64,000 nt of DNA from Weissella confusa. GTDB taxonomy: Bacteria; Bacillota; Bacilli; Lactobacillales; Lactobacillaceae. Below the pieces are notes generated by a model. The model made no database searches. It had not been told where the DNA came from and worked only from the letters and a program-made list of their open reading frames with translations. How positions within the stretch are numbered: position 1 is the first letter of the stretch; every line of letters begins with the position of its first letter. The position numbers and the translations under genes were made by a program. The stretch spans positions 1 through 64,000 of the forward strand of contig NZ_PVSN01000049.1 in assembly GCF_004766315.1 (NCBI RefSeq). Direction: 5' to 3'. Positions 44,380-53,800 of this stretch are shown here, piece after piece.

Positions 44380-45315
44380 TTAGTAAGTAATCTTCAAGTT
44401 GTTAACCACTTCTTCAGCTTCGTTGAACAATCCTTCAATGATGTCCTTTACTGAACGCTTGCTGTTAACCATACCTGAAATCTCACCGGCCATAACTGAA
44501 CCGTTTTCAACGTCACCCTCAAAGACAGCCTTTGACAATGATCCCAATGACAACTCTTCCAAGGCGTCACGTGAAGCACCTGAGTACTCAAGCTCAAGGT
44601 ACTTAGCAATCATAGGGTTCTTGATTGAACGAACTGGGGCACCTGAACGACGACCCGTAACCGTCGTAGCCGTGTCATCGGCATCCAAAACGGCTTGCTT
44701 GAAGGCATCTGGCACTGGCGTTTCGTCAGCCGTCAAGAAGATCGTACCAGCTTGGATACCTTGGGCACCCAAAGCGTAAGCAGCGGCAACACCACGTCCG
44801 TCACCGATACCACCGGCAGCGATAACTGGGATGTTAACAGCTGACGCAACTTGTGGCACCAATGCCATCGTTGTTGTCTCACCAACGTGACCACCTGATT
44901 CCATACCTTCAGCAACAACGGCTACGGCACCCAAATCTTCCATCTTCTTAGCCAACTTAACTGAAGGGATAACTGGGATAACCTTGATACCAGCTTCAGT
45001 CAAAGCAGGCATGTATGCCTTTGGCGTACCCGCACCAGTCATCACGAATGGCACTTCTTCTTCGATGATAACTTCAACCATCTCGGGGATGTTCTTCATC
45101 ATCAACATCAAGTTAACAGCGAATGGCTTGTCAGTTCCGGCCTTAACCTTGCGGATTTCCTCGCGCAAACCTTCCTTGTCAAAACCAGCTGACGTCAAAA
45201 CACCCAATCCACCGGCGTTTGATACGGCGATAACCAATTCGTGACGTGAGATACGCGCCATTGATCCTTGAATAAGTGGGTACTTCGTTCCTAGAATTTC
45301 TGCAACAGTAGCCAT
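44380..45315 (-). CDS. FabK/nitronate monooxygenase-type FMN oxidoreductase
   Basis: A 311-residue FMN (beta/alpha)8 protein. It resembles enoyl-ACP reductase II (FabK) strongly: TKYPLIQGSMARIS at the start, TTGAGxP-like MTGAGTPKAYM, VAEGMESGGHVGETTTMALVPQV (about 134-156, with the conserved His), IAAGGIGDGRGVAAAYALGA and a C-terminal GSVMAGEISGMV. No fatty-acid genes lie near; the neighbours are a CoA-transferase and an organic-acid antiporter. It may therefore act on an acyl-CoA or nitronate instead of enoyl-ACP. Family firm, substrate open. Confidence 0.8.
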   Translation of the reverse strand: MATVAEILGTKYPLIQGSMARISRHELVIAVSNAGGLGVLTSAGFDKEGLREEIRKVKAGTDKPFAVNLMLMMKNIPEMVEVIIEEEVPFVMTGAGTPKAYMPALTEAGIKVIPVIPSVKLAKKMEDLGAVAVVAEGMESGGHVGETTTMALVPQVASAVNIPVIAAGGIGDGRGVAAAYALGAQGIQAGTIFLTADETPVPDAFKQAVLDADDTATTVTGRRSGAPVRSIKNPMIAKYLELEYSGASRDALEELSLGSLSKAVFEGDVENGSVMAGEISGMVNSKRSVKDIIEGLFNEAEEVVNNLKITY

Positions 45316-45349
45316 AATTAATAGTCCTCTTTTTCTTTCGTATTTTTTC

Positions 45350-46909
45350 TTATTGGTTAACTAGGGCTGACAATCCGCCCCATTCTTCAGCAAACAAACC
45401 AGCGTCCATTTGCTTCAAGTCTTCACTGATAAGTGGCTTGAAGTCCATGTGTGCCAAGATGTCCTTGTCCAAGTCCATACCTGGTGCAATTTCAGTCAAC
45501 ATCAAACCGTAAGCCGTCAATTCGAAGACAGCACGCTCAGTCACGTAAACAACCGGTTGTTGGTTGGCTGCCGCGTACTTACCTGAGAATGTGATTTGCT
45601 CAACATTAGCCACAAACTTAGGGAAACGACCTTCTTCGTCGATGACCAACTTGCCATCTTCAACGTGTTCCTTCAAACCAGCAGCCGTGAACGTTCCTGC
45701 AAAGACCAACTTCTTAGCCGTTTGTGAGATGTCGATGAAACCACCAGCACCTGCCACACGACCGTTGAACTTTGAAACGTTGACGTTACCCATTGCATCA
45801 GTTTGTGCCAAACCAAGTACTGATAGGTCAATTCCACCACCATCGTAGAAGTCGAATTGAGCATCCATATCAACCGTTGCTTGTGAGTTGTAGGCGTGAC
45901 CAAAGTCCTTCAAACCGGCAGGCACACCACCAACTGAACCAGCTTCAGTTGTCAAAACGAAGTCGTTGCTTACACCTTCTTCAGCTGCAACCGCTGACAC
46001 GTTAACTGGAATACCGACACCCAAGTTCAAGATGGCACCTGAACGCAATTCCATCGCTGCACGACGCGCGATAACCTTCTTTGTATCCAAAGGCAAAGCT
46101 GGTACTGACTTCAATGGCACACGTACTTCACCAGAAAATGCTGGGTTGTACAACGTGTTTTCCGTTTGGAATTGGTTCTCTGGTTGGGCCACAACAATGT
46201 AGTCAACCAAGATACCAGGCACCTTAACCTTCTTAGGGTGTAACGTGTTGTTTTCCGTTACCGCTTCAACTTGGGCGATAACAATACCACCTGAGTTGTG
46301 GGCTGCTTGCGCAATGGCTTGCACTTCCATGTCCAAACCTTCCTTATCAAGCGTCAAGTTACCGTTTTCGTCGGCGTACGTACCACGAATCAACGCAACG
46401 TTGATTGGGAACGTTGGGTAACGCAACCACTCGTCACCGTCCAAAGAAATCTTCTTCACGATATCTTCAGTCGTCTTGGCGTTCATCTTGGCACCTTCAA
46501 AATCTGGATCAACGAACGTTCCCAAACCAATCTTCGTGATGACACCAGGACCCTTCGTTGCAATGTCGTGGTACATACGGGTGATGACACCTTGTGGCAA
46601 GTTGTAAGCTTCCAACTCATTGTTGTTAATAGCTTCAGCGATGCGTGGAGAAGCCGCAGCAATACCACCAATCCAACGCTTCAACAAACCAGGGGCGGCC
46701 AAGTGGCTCATTCCCTTTTGGTCACGGTTACCAACCGCACTTGAGTGCATTGCCGTCAAACCTTGTGGGTGTGACTCAGTTGCATATCGCTCTTCAAGGG
46801 CGATTAAAAGTTCCTCTGCGACACCAGCAAGTCCAAATCCACTTACTGCAAGTGTGTCATTATCTTTAATCAAGTTTACAGCTTCACTTGCTAAAATAAC
46901 CTTACTCAT
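45350..46909 (-). CDS. Class I CoA-transferase, fused alpha-beta subunits
   Basis: A 519-residue acyl-CoA:carboxylate CoA-transferase of the fused YdiF/propionate CoA-transferase type. The alpha half begins SEAVNLIKDNDTLAVSGFGLAGVAEEL; the beta half begins near 280 with ARRAAMELRSGAILNLGVGIP. The catalytic Glu is in LTTEAGSVGGVPAG (about 327-340). It moves CoA between short-chain acids, giving acid activation without ATP. First gene of the operon; AGAGGT precedes ATG 46909. A LysR gene lies divergent. Confidence 0.88.
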   Translation of the reverse strand: MSKVILASEAVNLIKDNDTLAVSGFGLAGVAEELLIALEERYATESHPQGLTAMHSSAVGNRDQKGMSHLAAPGLLKRWIGGIAAASPRIAEAINNNELEAYNLPQGVITRMYHDIATKGPGVITKIGLGTFVDPDFEGAKMNAKTTEDIVKKISLDGDEWLRYPTFPINVALIRGTYADENGNLTLDKEGLDMEVQAIAQAAHNSGGIVIAQVEAVTENNTLHPKKVKVPGILVDYIVVAQPENQFQTENTLYNPAFSGEVRVPLKSVPALPLDTKKVIARRAAMELRSGAILNLGVGIPVNVSAVAAEEGVSNDFVLTTEAGSVGGVPAGLKDFGHAYNSQATVDMDAQFDFYDGGGIDLSVLGLAQTDAMGNVNVSKFNGRVAGAGGFIDISQTAKKLVFAGTFTAAGLKEHVEDGKLVIDEEGRFPKFVANVEQITFSGKYAAANQQPVVYVTERAVFELTAYGLMLTEIAPGMDLDKDILAHMDFKPLISEDLKQMDAGLFAEEWGGLSALVNQ

Positions 46910-46991
46910 GGTTGTTACCTCTTTAATTTCGGTATAAAATAATCTAACTAGAAGTTCTGCTTGTTACAAACATCACTTATCAACACAATTA

Positions 46992-47019
46992 AGTATAGAC
47001 GCTTGTGAATAAATGAACA
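46992..47019 (-). promoter_or_regulatory. LysR-regulated promoter of the CoA-transferase operon
   Basis: Minus-strand -10 TATACT (46992-46997) with a poor -35, as usual for an activated promoter. The interrupted repeat TGTGAAT-N2-ATGAACA at 47004-47019 overlaps the -35 zone and fits a T-N11-A LysR box. The regulator gene starts 50 bases away. Confidence 0.5.
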
Positions 47020-47068
47020 CAGTCAAAAAGTTTGTTACCCCAACCAAAAGTTACACCAGGAGATTGAT

Positions 47069-47959
47069 ATGAGTCTTGAACGCCTTACCTACTTTGTTGA
47101 TGCCGTTGATCTAGCCAGTTTCACTGCTGCGGCTCAAAAAAATTTCGTTTCGCAAACTGCCATTAGTAAACAAATGAAAAATCTGGAAGATGAAATCGGC
47201 ACCCCGTTGTTCATCCGTCAGAAAAATCGCGTCACCGTCACGTCAGCTGGTCGTCAGTTTTACAATCACGCCAAGCAACTCGTGAACAACTATGAACAAG
47301 CCGTTCAGCTAGCGTACGCAATCGGTTCGACTGATAAGCAGACCTTATCGATTGGTTTCACCACTTACTACGAAACGCAACTCATGTCACCGTTGTTGCA
47401 TCAGTTTATGGCGGAACATCCTGAAATTGATATCACGATTTCGCAAGATAATTTCCGTGATAATAACCAAGCTTTGTTGTCTCAAACCATTGATATTCTG
47501 TTTTCGCGTAATTACGCGCTCAACTCTATCAGTGACTTTGAGCAAATTGAAACGACAACGCTTGAAGAAGGTAATATGATGGTTGCTGTTGCCGAGGATG
47601 ACGATATTAGTCAATATGACGTCGTGCCCAACGATGCACTCGCCAACCGCGATGTCATATTCGTATCATCCGACGCCAGCATCACTGAGCCCCATGGCTT
47701 AACCGATAATGCCCGTCAAGATGGTTATGAATTCAATAGCATCACCCGTATTCAGAGTTTGGAATTGTTGCTAATGTTGATTCGCTTGAATAAACTAATC
47801 GCCTTCTTCCCTGAAAACTCACTCTTCAGTACCAACGGTGTCGTGTTCAAGCCCCTCGAAAACACCTCACACCGCTACGAAATCATGCTGGCCACAAACA
47901 ACCAAAACCCAAATCCAGCCGTCAAAATTTTCACCGACTTCGTTCGTGACAATCAATAG
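47069..47959 (+). CDS. LysR family transcriptional regulator
   Basis: A 296-residue LysR-type regulator. The winged helix-turn-helix is at 1-60 (DLASFTAAAQKNFVSQTAISKQMKNLEDEIGTPLFIRQ, residues 15-52), the linker follows, and the effector domain runs from about 90 (LSIGFTTYYETQLMSPLLHQF). It is divergent from the CoA-transferase operon with a 159-base gap, so that operon is its expected target and an organic acid or its CoA ester the likely co-inducer. AGGAG precedes the ATG. Confidence 0.92.
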   Translation: MSLERLTYFVDAVDLASFTAAAQKNFVSQTAISKQMKNLEDEIGTPLFIRQKNRVTVTSAGRQFYNHAKQLVNNYEQAVQLAYAIGSTDKQTLSIGFTTYYETQLMSPLLHQFMAEHPEIDITISQDNFRDNNQALLSQTIDILFSRNYALNSISDFEQIETTTLEEGNMMVAVAEDDDISQYDVVPNDALANRDVIFVSSDASITEPHGLTDNARQDGYEFNSITRIQSLELLLMLIRLNKLIAFFPENSLFSTNGVVFKPLENTSHRYEIMLATNNQNPNPAVKIFTDFVRDNQ

Positions 47960-47960
47960 A

Positions 47961-48015
47961 AAAAAAGACCACTAGGCAATGCACTACTGCATCCTCCTAG
48001 TGGTCGTTTTGTTTT
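47961..48015 (+). terminator. Bidirectional terminator after lysR
   Basis: GACCACTAGG/CCTAGTGGTC arms (47967-47976, 47996-48005) with an inner ATGCA/TGCAT hairpin; T-run GTTTTGTTTTC on the plus strand and seven T on the minus strand. Confidence 0.88.
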
Positions 48016-48361
48016 CATCGACGCCAAATATCCACATAATCTTCTGGATGTTCAACGAGAGCAAAATATTCTTTTGTATTCGGCAAAGCGAATCTGACTT
48101 CACCTGCGTTAACAGGCTGAATGACCCGCATCTTAATCAGGTATTGTTGGACCTCAACGATTTCATTGAAATTCCAGTCCAGCGCTTCCTGAATATTCAT
48201 CACGTTTGCAGTCTGTCCATCAGATGTCACATCTGTCATAGCTTGCAGAAACCGTACCTGTTCCGTCGTTTATTCTGACGCTACCAATCGATGAATCGCC
48301 GATAACTCATCCCAACAGTTTCAGGTATCTTCCCAAACATCAGCTTAACTGTATTTCCCAT
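48015..48361 (-). pseudogene. Decayed gene of unknown function
   Basis: Starts with a good GGGGGAATTT site and ATG 48361 (MGNTVKLMFGKIPETVGMSYRRFIDW), then meets TAG. The frame continues one base shifted as TTEQVRFLQAMTDVTSDG to RR at 48015. One lost T plus an AAA-to-TAA change would explain both breaks. About 115 codons originally. The second part (NIQEALDWNFNEIVEVQQYLIKMRVIQPV) looks like a winged-helix fold, but I do not recognise a family. An open frame of 74 codons (48015-48239) remains. Confidence 0.55.
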
Positions 48362-48374
48362 AAATTCCCCCGCT

Positions 48375-48464
48375 TTATAACTCACGCGCCTCTTTCTCCA
48401 TCTTGTTATACTTTCGATCTAAAAGCAACCATTCACTTAAAGCAAGATGATCATCTTCAACAGA
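48375..48464 (-). pseudogene. Truncated gene end upstream of the decayed gene
   Basis: About 29 codons of coding-like sequence (EDDHLALSEWLLLDRKYNKM then EKEAREL and TAA) that begins after a stop near 48465 and ends 13 bases before the ATG of the decayed gene, as a translation-coupled pair would. It has no start of its own. The 210-bp palindromic element lies 20 bases upstream, so insertion of that element may have cut it off. Confidence 0.35.
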
Positions 48465-48483
48465 CTAGAATATCTCGACTGCT

Positions 48484-48693
48484 GGCGTGGTGGTTGGTTA
48501 GACTGGTGGTGCGGAGCTCCTGCGATATTAGCCGGTGCCCAAGCGAAGGAAGGAGCACCAATTATCACTTAGCATCAGTGGATTTCGAGCCGAAAGGCGA
48601 TGAAACACACTGAGGCTTAGTGAGAATGGGACTCCGTCGCCACCAGCTTATATTGTAGGACGGAGCACCGCCAGCCTAACCAACCACCACGCC
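48484..48693. repeat. 210-bp structured palindromic element (MITE-like or ncRNA)
   Basis: Outer arms of 29 bases (48484-48512 with 48665-48693) pair with two mismatches. A second helix (48518-48537 with 48641-48660) has 18 of 20 pairs. An inner stem, 48565-48580 with 48608-48623, has 14 of 16, and it is capped by GCC-GAAA-GGC (48589-48598) with flanking TTTC/GAAA. An alternative hairpin GGTGC/GCACC lies at 48534-48559. It is more GC-rich than its surroundings, has no open frame, and no clear target-site duplication. A TAGAAT (48466-48471) would start a plus transcript at its left edge. Confidence 0.6.
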
Positions 48694-48721
48694 TCGGCGC
48701 GCAAGCGACGACACTAAACGC

Positions 48722-48753
48722 AAAATAAAAGCGCAGGAAAAATCTCCCACGCT
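48722..48753 (-). terminator. Terminator of the glycosyltransferase operon
   Basis: AGCGTGGGA/TCCTGCGCT stem with two G-T pairs, then TTTTATTTT on the minus strand. Confidence 0.7.
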
Positions 48754-48761
48754 AGCGTATT

Positions 48762-49376
48762 CTATTGACCTGTATAACGAATAATCTCGATGTTTTGATC
48801 GTCAAACACATCTTCGAAGAACGCCGTCAAACAACTGTTCTCATCGTCAAACAACTTGCCATCATACATGAACGTCATGCTAATCGGCTGTTGGCTGTCA
48901 CCTTCATAGTTGTATAGCTTCTTCAACAACTTGCCGTTCGACAATTGCATGCGGATCATAATCGTGCGTTGCTTATCATCACGAATCCAACGCTTCACCA
49001 CATCCGCCTTTTCACCAACCAAATCAAACTGCCAATTAAAGCCGCGCGCAATGTACTTCACCGCACGTACGGTTTGCTTTTGCCAGTCCACCAGTTGTAA
49101 CGTCGCAACTTCATTACCCATGTCAGTCACACTGATTTCACCATACTTGTTGTATGACATCGCATAATCTGGATTAAACGCCAAATCATTCAAATACGTC
49201 GCTGGGCGCAATCGAATTCCGGCAATACGATACATCAAATATTCACCCGGAAAACCATTCCGATATGACTCATTCTCCGTCATGTTCACTACCTGAACAT
49301 GATGATAACGACGCTTGAGGTCTTTTAACTTTGTGACGACATCAGTAGTCTTGTCATCAATCAACATGATTTTCAT
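48762..49376 (-). CDS. Hypothetical protein, glycosyltransferase partner
   Basis: A 204-residue soluble protein that I cannot assign with confidence. It begins MKIMLIDDKTTDVVTKLKDL and has a beta-rich middle with YNKYGEISVTDMG and LKKLYNYEGDSQQP, patterns reminiscent of the DUF1975-like N-terminal region of TagE/GtfA-type glycosyltransferases (the upstream gene has a similar stretch). It overlaps the glycosyltransferase by 20 bases, so the two are co-translated and may form a complex. No signal peptide or membrane segment. Confidence 0.6.
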   Translation of the reverse strand: MKIMLIDDKTTDVVTKLKDLKRRYHHVQVVNMTENESYRNGFPGEYLMYRIAGIRLRPATYLNDLAFNPDYAMSYNKYGEISVTDMGNEVATLQLVDWQKQTVRAVKYIARGFNWQFDLVGEKADVVKRWIRDDKQRTIMIRMQLSNGKLLKKLYNYEGDSQQPISMTFMYDGKLFDDENSCLTAFFEDVFDDQNIEIIRYTGQ

Positions 49377-50718
49377 GCGTCGCCTCCAATTTTGTAATCA
49401 AATCTAACCACTTCGCCTGAACATGTTCCGCATCGTACTCACGCGCTTGTTCACGGCCAGCTTCACTCGCCTTTTCACGCCAACGTTTATCCGCCAACGC
49501 CATCACAATCGCATTAGCCAGTGCGTTCACATCCCCATCTGCAACCAATTTACCAGCTTTGCCAATAATTGCACGCGGACCATAATCAATGTCATATGAA
49601 ATCACTGGCGTACCAGCTGCTTCGGCTTCCAAAATCGTGCGACCAAAACCTTCTGTTCGTGACGTGAAAATTGTAACCTGCCCCGTTGCAAATGTGCCGA
49701 TTGCATCAGTTGTGGCCCCGTTAAACGTAATATAGCCAGCTGCGTGGGCATCTGCAATTTGTTGTTGCAATTGCGTGTAATAAGCTTGGTCAGAAACCGT
49801 ACCGTACAGTTGCAAATTAATATCACGATTTTGTTTGTGTGCCTTAACCGCTGCTGCAATCATATCTTCTACGCGCTTAATACGGTCAAAACGGGTCACG
49901 ACGACAAACGACATTGCGCGTCGATCAGCCAAATCAGTCACCGCATCCGGCACCGTCACTGAAGCCGGTGCAATATCAACCGTTTGGGCACCCCACTCTG
50001 TTCGCAAATCGATTGCTTGGGTCTGCGTTCCCGTCACAATCCAATCGAACTTCTTAGCACGTAATAAATTACGGAACCCAACCAAAGTTTGATGATGGGC
50101 CACGTGATGATCGGCGTGAATATACGCTACCTTCACTTCGGCATTTTCGACACTACCATACGCCTGCGTCATCGTTTCCTCTAACACATCAGCATACATG
50201 ATGCTTGGCTCTTCAGCGGTCAACTTATCCAAGAAATATTTCACCATTGCTTCGAACGACAATACATGAAGCATACCGCCGTCCCACAACAAGACTTGGG
50301 TAACCTTGTTTTGAACGTACAGCAAACGCATGCGTTCTGACCCATCACGGTTATACAAAATGGCACCACGTCGTGAAACACTCTTGTTATCGAGACCATA
50401 ATAGATTTCACCCACTAGTTCATCATGTTGATTAAAGACCTTATCAACAATCGTCACCTGACGGGCATCATGCAATCGTTCAACACGGACACCGCCTGCA
50501 ACGGCCTCCCCTTGAAAGTAATCCATCATGTTAACGTGGTGTGCCATAACATCCGGTGCAGCTTCACGCCAAATTTCTTCATACTGCGGATTGTAGTCAA
50601 ATGTGACTAGTTTGACATCTTTGTTTAGATTCTTAAATAGACGCACACGCTCTGTAACAGCATATGATCGGCCACTTTGACCACGTCCAAAGAACTCCAT
50701 TAAAAATAAATGTTGCAT
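49357..50718 (-). CDS. GT4 family glycosyltransferase
   Basis: A 453-residue glycosyltransferase with a C-terminal GT4 (GT-B fold) domain: VVTRFDRIKRVEDMIAA starts the donor-binding half, and the E-x7-E motif sits in TEGFGRTILEAEAAGTPVISYD (about 377-398, read in parts). The N-terminal half has DUF1975-like sheets as in TagE (poly-glycerolphosphate glucosyltransferase) and GtfA (Ser-rich adhesin GlcNAc-transferase). The start at 50718 follows GGGGGAG; the extended -10 at 50749 rules out the longer frame. Next to a giant surface adhesin, so protein glycosylation is a fair guess, teichoic acid the alternative. Confidence 0.82.
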   Translation of the reverse strand: MQHLFLMEFFGRGQSGRSYAVTERVRLFKNLNKDVKLVTFDYNPQYEEIWREAAPDVMAHHVNMMDYFQGEAVAGGVRVERLHDARQVTIVDKVFNQHDELVGEIYYGLDNKSVSRRGAILYNRDGSERMRLLYVQNKVTQVLLWDGGMLHVLSFEAMVKYFLDKLTAEEPSIMYADVLEETMTQAYGSVENAEVKVAYIHADHHVAHHQTLVGFRNLLRAKKFDWIVTGTQTQAIDLRTEWGAQTVDIAPASVTVPDAVTDLADRRAMSFVVVTRFDRIKRVEDMIAAAVKAHKQNRDINLQLYGTVSDQAYYTQLQQQIADAHAAGYITFNGATTDAIGTFATGQVTIFTSRTEGFGRTILEAEAAGTPVISYDIDYGPRAIIGKAGKLVADGDVNALANAIVMALADKRWREKASEAGREQAREYDAEHVQAKWLDLITKLEATHENHVD

Positions 50719-50748
50719 TACACTCCCCCTACTAAAGGCTTTGTTTAC

Positions 50749-50757
50749 AGTATACCA
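50749..50757 (-). promoter_or_regulatory. Glycosyltransferase promoter (extended -10)
   Basis: Minus-strand TGGTATACT, 30 bases upstream of the gene start; no clear -35. Confidence 0.5.
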
Positions 50758-50790
50758 AGTAAACATGGGGAATTTTTGAACTAATCATAC

Positions 50791-50828
50791 AAAAACGCCT
50801 TCACAGGTCATTTCCCGTGAAGGCGTTT
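50791..50828 (-). terminator. Adhesin terminator
   Basis: Perfect 12-bp stem AAACGCCTTCAC/GTGAAGGCGTTT and TTTTTG on the minus strand. The adhesin stop codon overlaps its edge. Confidence 0.93.
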
Positions 50829-50831
50829 CCG

Positions 50832-53800
50832 TTACTTATCGTCGTGCTTCTTGCTTGTTTCTTCAGTTTCATCCTCGCGCTTACGACGCTTGAACAAACC
50901 AAGGAACAAACCAAACAACATGGCCAAACCAGTTGCCTTAGCACCTTCTTGCTCGTCCGAACCAGTGTATGGCAAGACGCCTGAATGTTGGGCCGTTACC
51001 GACTCAGCTGCGCTCTGTTCAGCTGTGTAAGCCAACGAAGCGGCACTTTCAGGTGCAGCCGTTGCTGATTGAACTGCCGTGTAGGCCAATGAATGTGGCG
51101 TCAATACCTCAGGTACAATCGCCGGCGTCTCAGGCGTTACTGTTTGAACAGTTTGTGCCGGTCCGCCCGGTTCATTTGGCTCAACTTCAACTGCCGGTTG
51201 CTCCGGCACAATCGTGTACGTGACATACTCAGTGAAGTCTGGTGTACCGACCGGAATATCCACTCCTGGCACGAGGTTGCGATCAGCCACGTAGCCCGGC
51301 ATACCCGGTACAGCCACGTCCGGTACATGTGAACCATCTGGCGCCGTCCATGGGCCATACGTCACTTCGCCAGTAACCGTATCGACCGTCGCCGTACGCG
51401 TGTACGTCACAATTTGTGTCTTCGTATCGACGATTGTGCGGAAGATAATCGTACGCGTCGTTGCCGTCTTCAAGTGATCTTCATCAACACCGGCTGGCCA
51501 CTTTGGACCATCTGGATTGTTTGGATCAATTGGCGTACCTGGTACACCTGGGTTATTTGGATCAACCGTCTTTGTACCGTGCGCCAATGTGACCACAAAC
51601 GTTTGGTTCAACATTGAATCTGAATCGAATGTCATACCACCAGCAGGATAACCGTCACGCACAAGGACATAACCTTGAGCCACGTAGTAAGCGATTTGAT
51701 CAGCCGTCGTGTATGTCGACTTGCTGTAACTATCGCCAGACAACTGCTCAACATGGAGCACTTGCTTCGTGTTTTGATCAATGAAGTTAACCTTGGCGTG
51801 TTGACGATCAACCTTGTAAACAATGGTCGTATCAGTCGTTGGATCACCTGGCACAGCTGGCGGCAAGTAACCCTTGCTTGGGTTCTTTGGATCAACCGGT
51901 TGCAGTGGCGTACCATCTGGACCTTGTGGCGTAAAGCCAGGTACATATGGGATGACCGGATAACCTGGTGAATTTGGATCAGCCGTCTTCGTTGGGTCAT
52001 CTGGATCATTTGGATACGTCATTGGGTCGCTCGGAACATTTGTTGTATCGGCTGGGAACGATGGTACCCATTGTCCCATCTTGTTGTACACAACATTAAC
52101 CGTCGTGTCCGCATCCTTAGCACCGATACCCGTCACCGTAGCAACCGTCTGCTTATCCGCCACATAACCCGTAATCACTGGTGAGTCCACTGCATCAAAG
52201 GTCGTATCGCCATTAGCGGCAACCCAATCACCGTAAGTCACTGCACCCGTTACCGCATCAACCTTGGCCGTACGGCTGAACGTGACCGTATCGGTCGCAT
52301 CATCAGCTGCTGTTTCACCGTTAGCGTACTTGTATGTGATAGTTTGTTTAACCGATTCATTCAAATCAGCTTCTTCCAAACCACCTGGGTACGTTGGCGT
52401 TGGTGTGTCACCAGGGTTAACTGGATAAGTTGGGCTCGTTGGGTCATCCGGATCAACTGGACCACCTGGCGTGAAGATTGGTGAACTTGGCGTCTTTGGA
52501 TCATTTGGATCAACTGTAATCACAGCGTGTTCCAAATAGACCTCATACGCTTGGTCATAATCATCTTCACGATCGAGGGTAAAGTTTGTACCTGGATAAC
52601 CATCTGAAACCAAGACATAACCCGCTGCCTCGTAGGCTGCAAGCTTGTCTGCCGTTGTGTACGTTGACGTCTCATCAGAGTGTCCCGTAATCGTATCCAT
52701 TGCCAATTGCTTGCCAGTCGTCTTATCAATATACGTAATCGTCGCTTGCTGCTCATTAGCAACATACGTAATCGTCGTATCTTGTGTTGGATCAGTTGGC
52801 GTTGCTGGTGGCACGTAACCCTTACTTAGGTCACTTGGATCAACTGGTTGCAATGGGCCATCTGGTCCTTGTGGCGTAAAGCCTGGCACATCCGGAATGA
52901 CCGGATAATTTGGTGCCGTTGGATCAGCTGGTTGCGTTGGGTCAGCTGGGTCATTTGGATACGTAATCGGATCCGTTGGTACATCAGGGGTACCAGCTGG
53001 ATATGATGGTACCCATTGTCCCATCGCCGTGTAAGTCACAACTGGATCAGTGTCAGCATCAGTTGCCTGAATGCCCGTCACTTCAGCGACCGTTTGCTTA
53101 TCCGCAACATACCCGGTAATCACTGGAGACTCGACCGCATCAAACGTGGTATCGCTATTTGCTGCAATCCACTCACCATACGTTACCGCACCTGTGACCG
53201 GATCAAGCGTTGCCGTACGGCTAAACGTTACCGTGTCCGTCTTTGGATTACTTGCCTCTTGGCCATCAGCATACACGTACGTGATAGTTTGCGTCACTGA
53301 TTCATTCAAATCAGTTTCAGTTAAACCAGCTGGGTACGTAGGCGTTGCTGGCCAAGTTGGACCACTTGGGTTATCCGGATCAATTGGGTCACCTGGATTG
53401 CCTGGTTCTTCTGGGTACGTTGGGCTATCTGGGTCACTTGGATCAACCGGATCGCCTGGGTTGTAAATCGGCTGACTCGGCGTCTTCGGATCATTTGGTG
53501 TAATCGTAATCTTCGCGTGCTTCAAGTGCACTTCATACGCTTGCGTCTCACTGTCATCACGGTCAAACGTGAAGTCCGTACCTGGATAACCATCAGAAAC
53601 GAACGTGTAACCTTGCGCCAAGTAAGCTTGAATACGCTCGGCCGTGGTATACGTTGACGTTGCATCAGAAACACCCTTAATTGTGTCGACTGCCAAATTC
53701 GTCTTCGTCGTGTCATCGATAAACGTAATCGTGGCCGTTTGCTCATTGGCAACGTAATTAATCGTTGTATCTTCACCTGGATTGTCCGTCGGCGTTGCCG

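Noticed and set aside
44380-45315. Housekeeping enoyl-ACP reductase FabK
   Set aside because: The sequence is FabK-like, but no fab gene is nearby and the operon is for organic-acid metabolism; left as FabK/nitronate-monooxygenase type.
43125-46909. Oxalate degradation operon (because of the OFA transporter)
   Set aside because: Oxalate use needs a class III formyl-CoA transferase and oxalyl-CoA decarboxylase; the enzyme here is a class I CoA-transferase and no decarboxylase is present.
48762-50718. Accessory SecA2/SecY2 adhesin export locus
   Set aside because: Only a glycosyltransferase and partner are present; no SecA2, SecY2 or Asp genes, and the adhesin is MucBP-type, not serine-rich.
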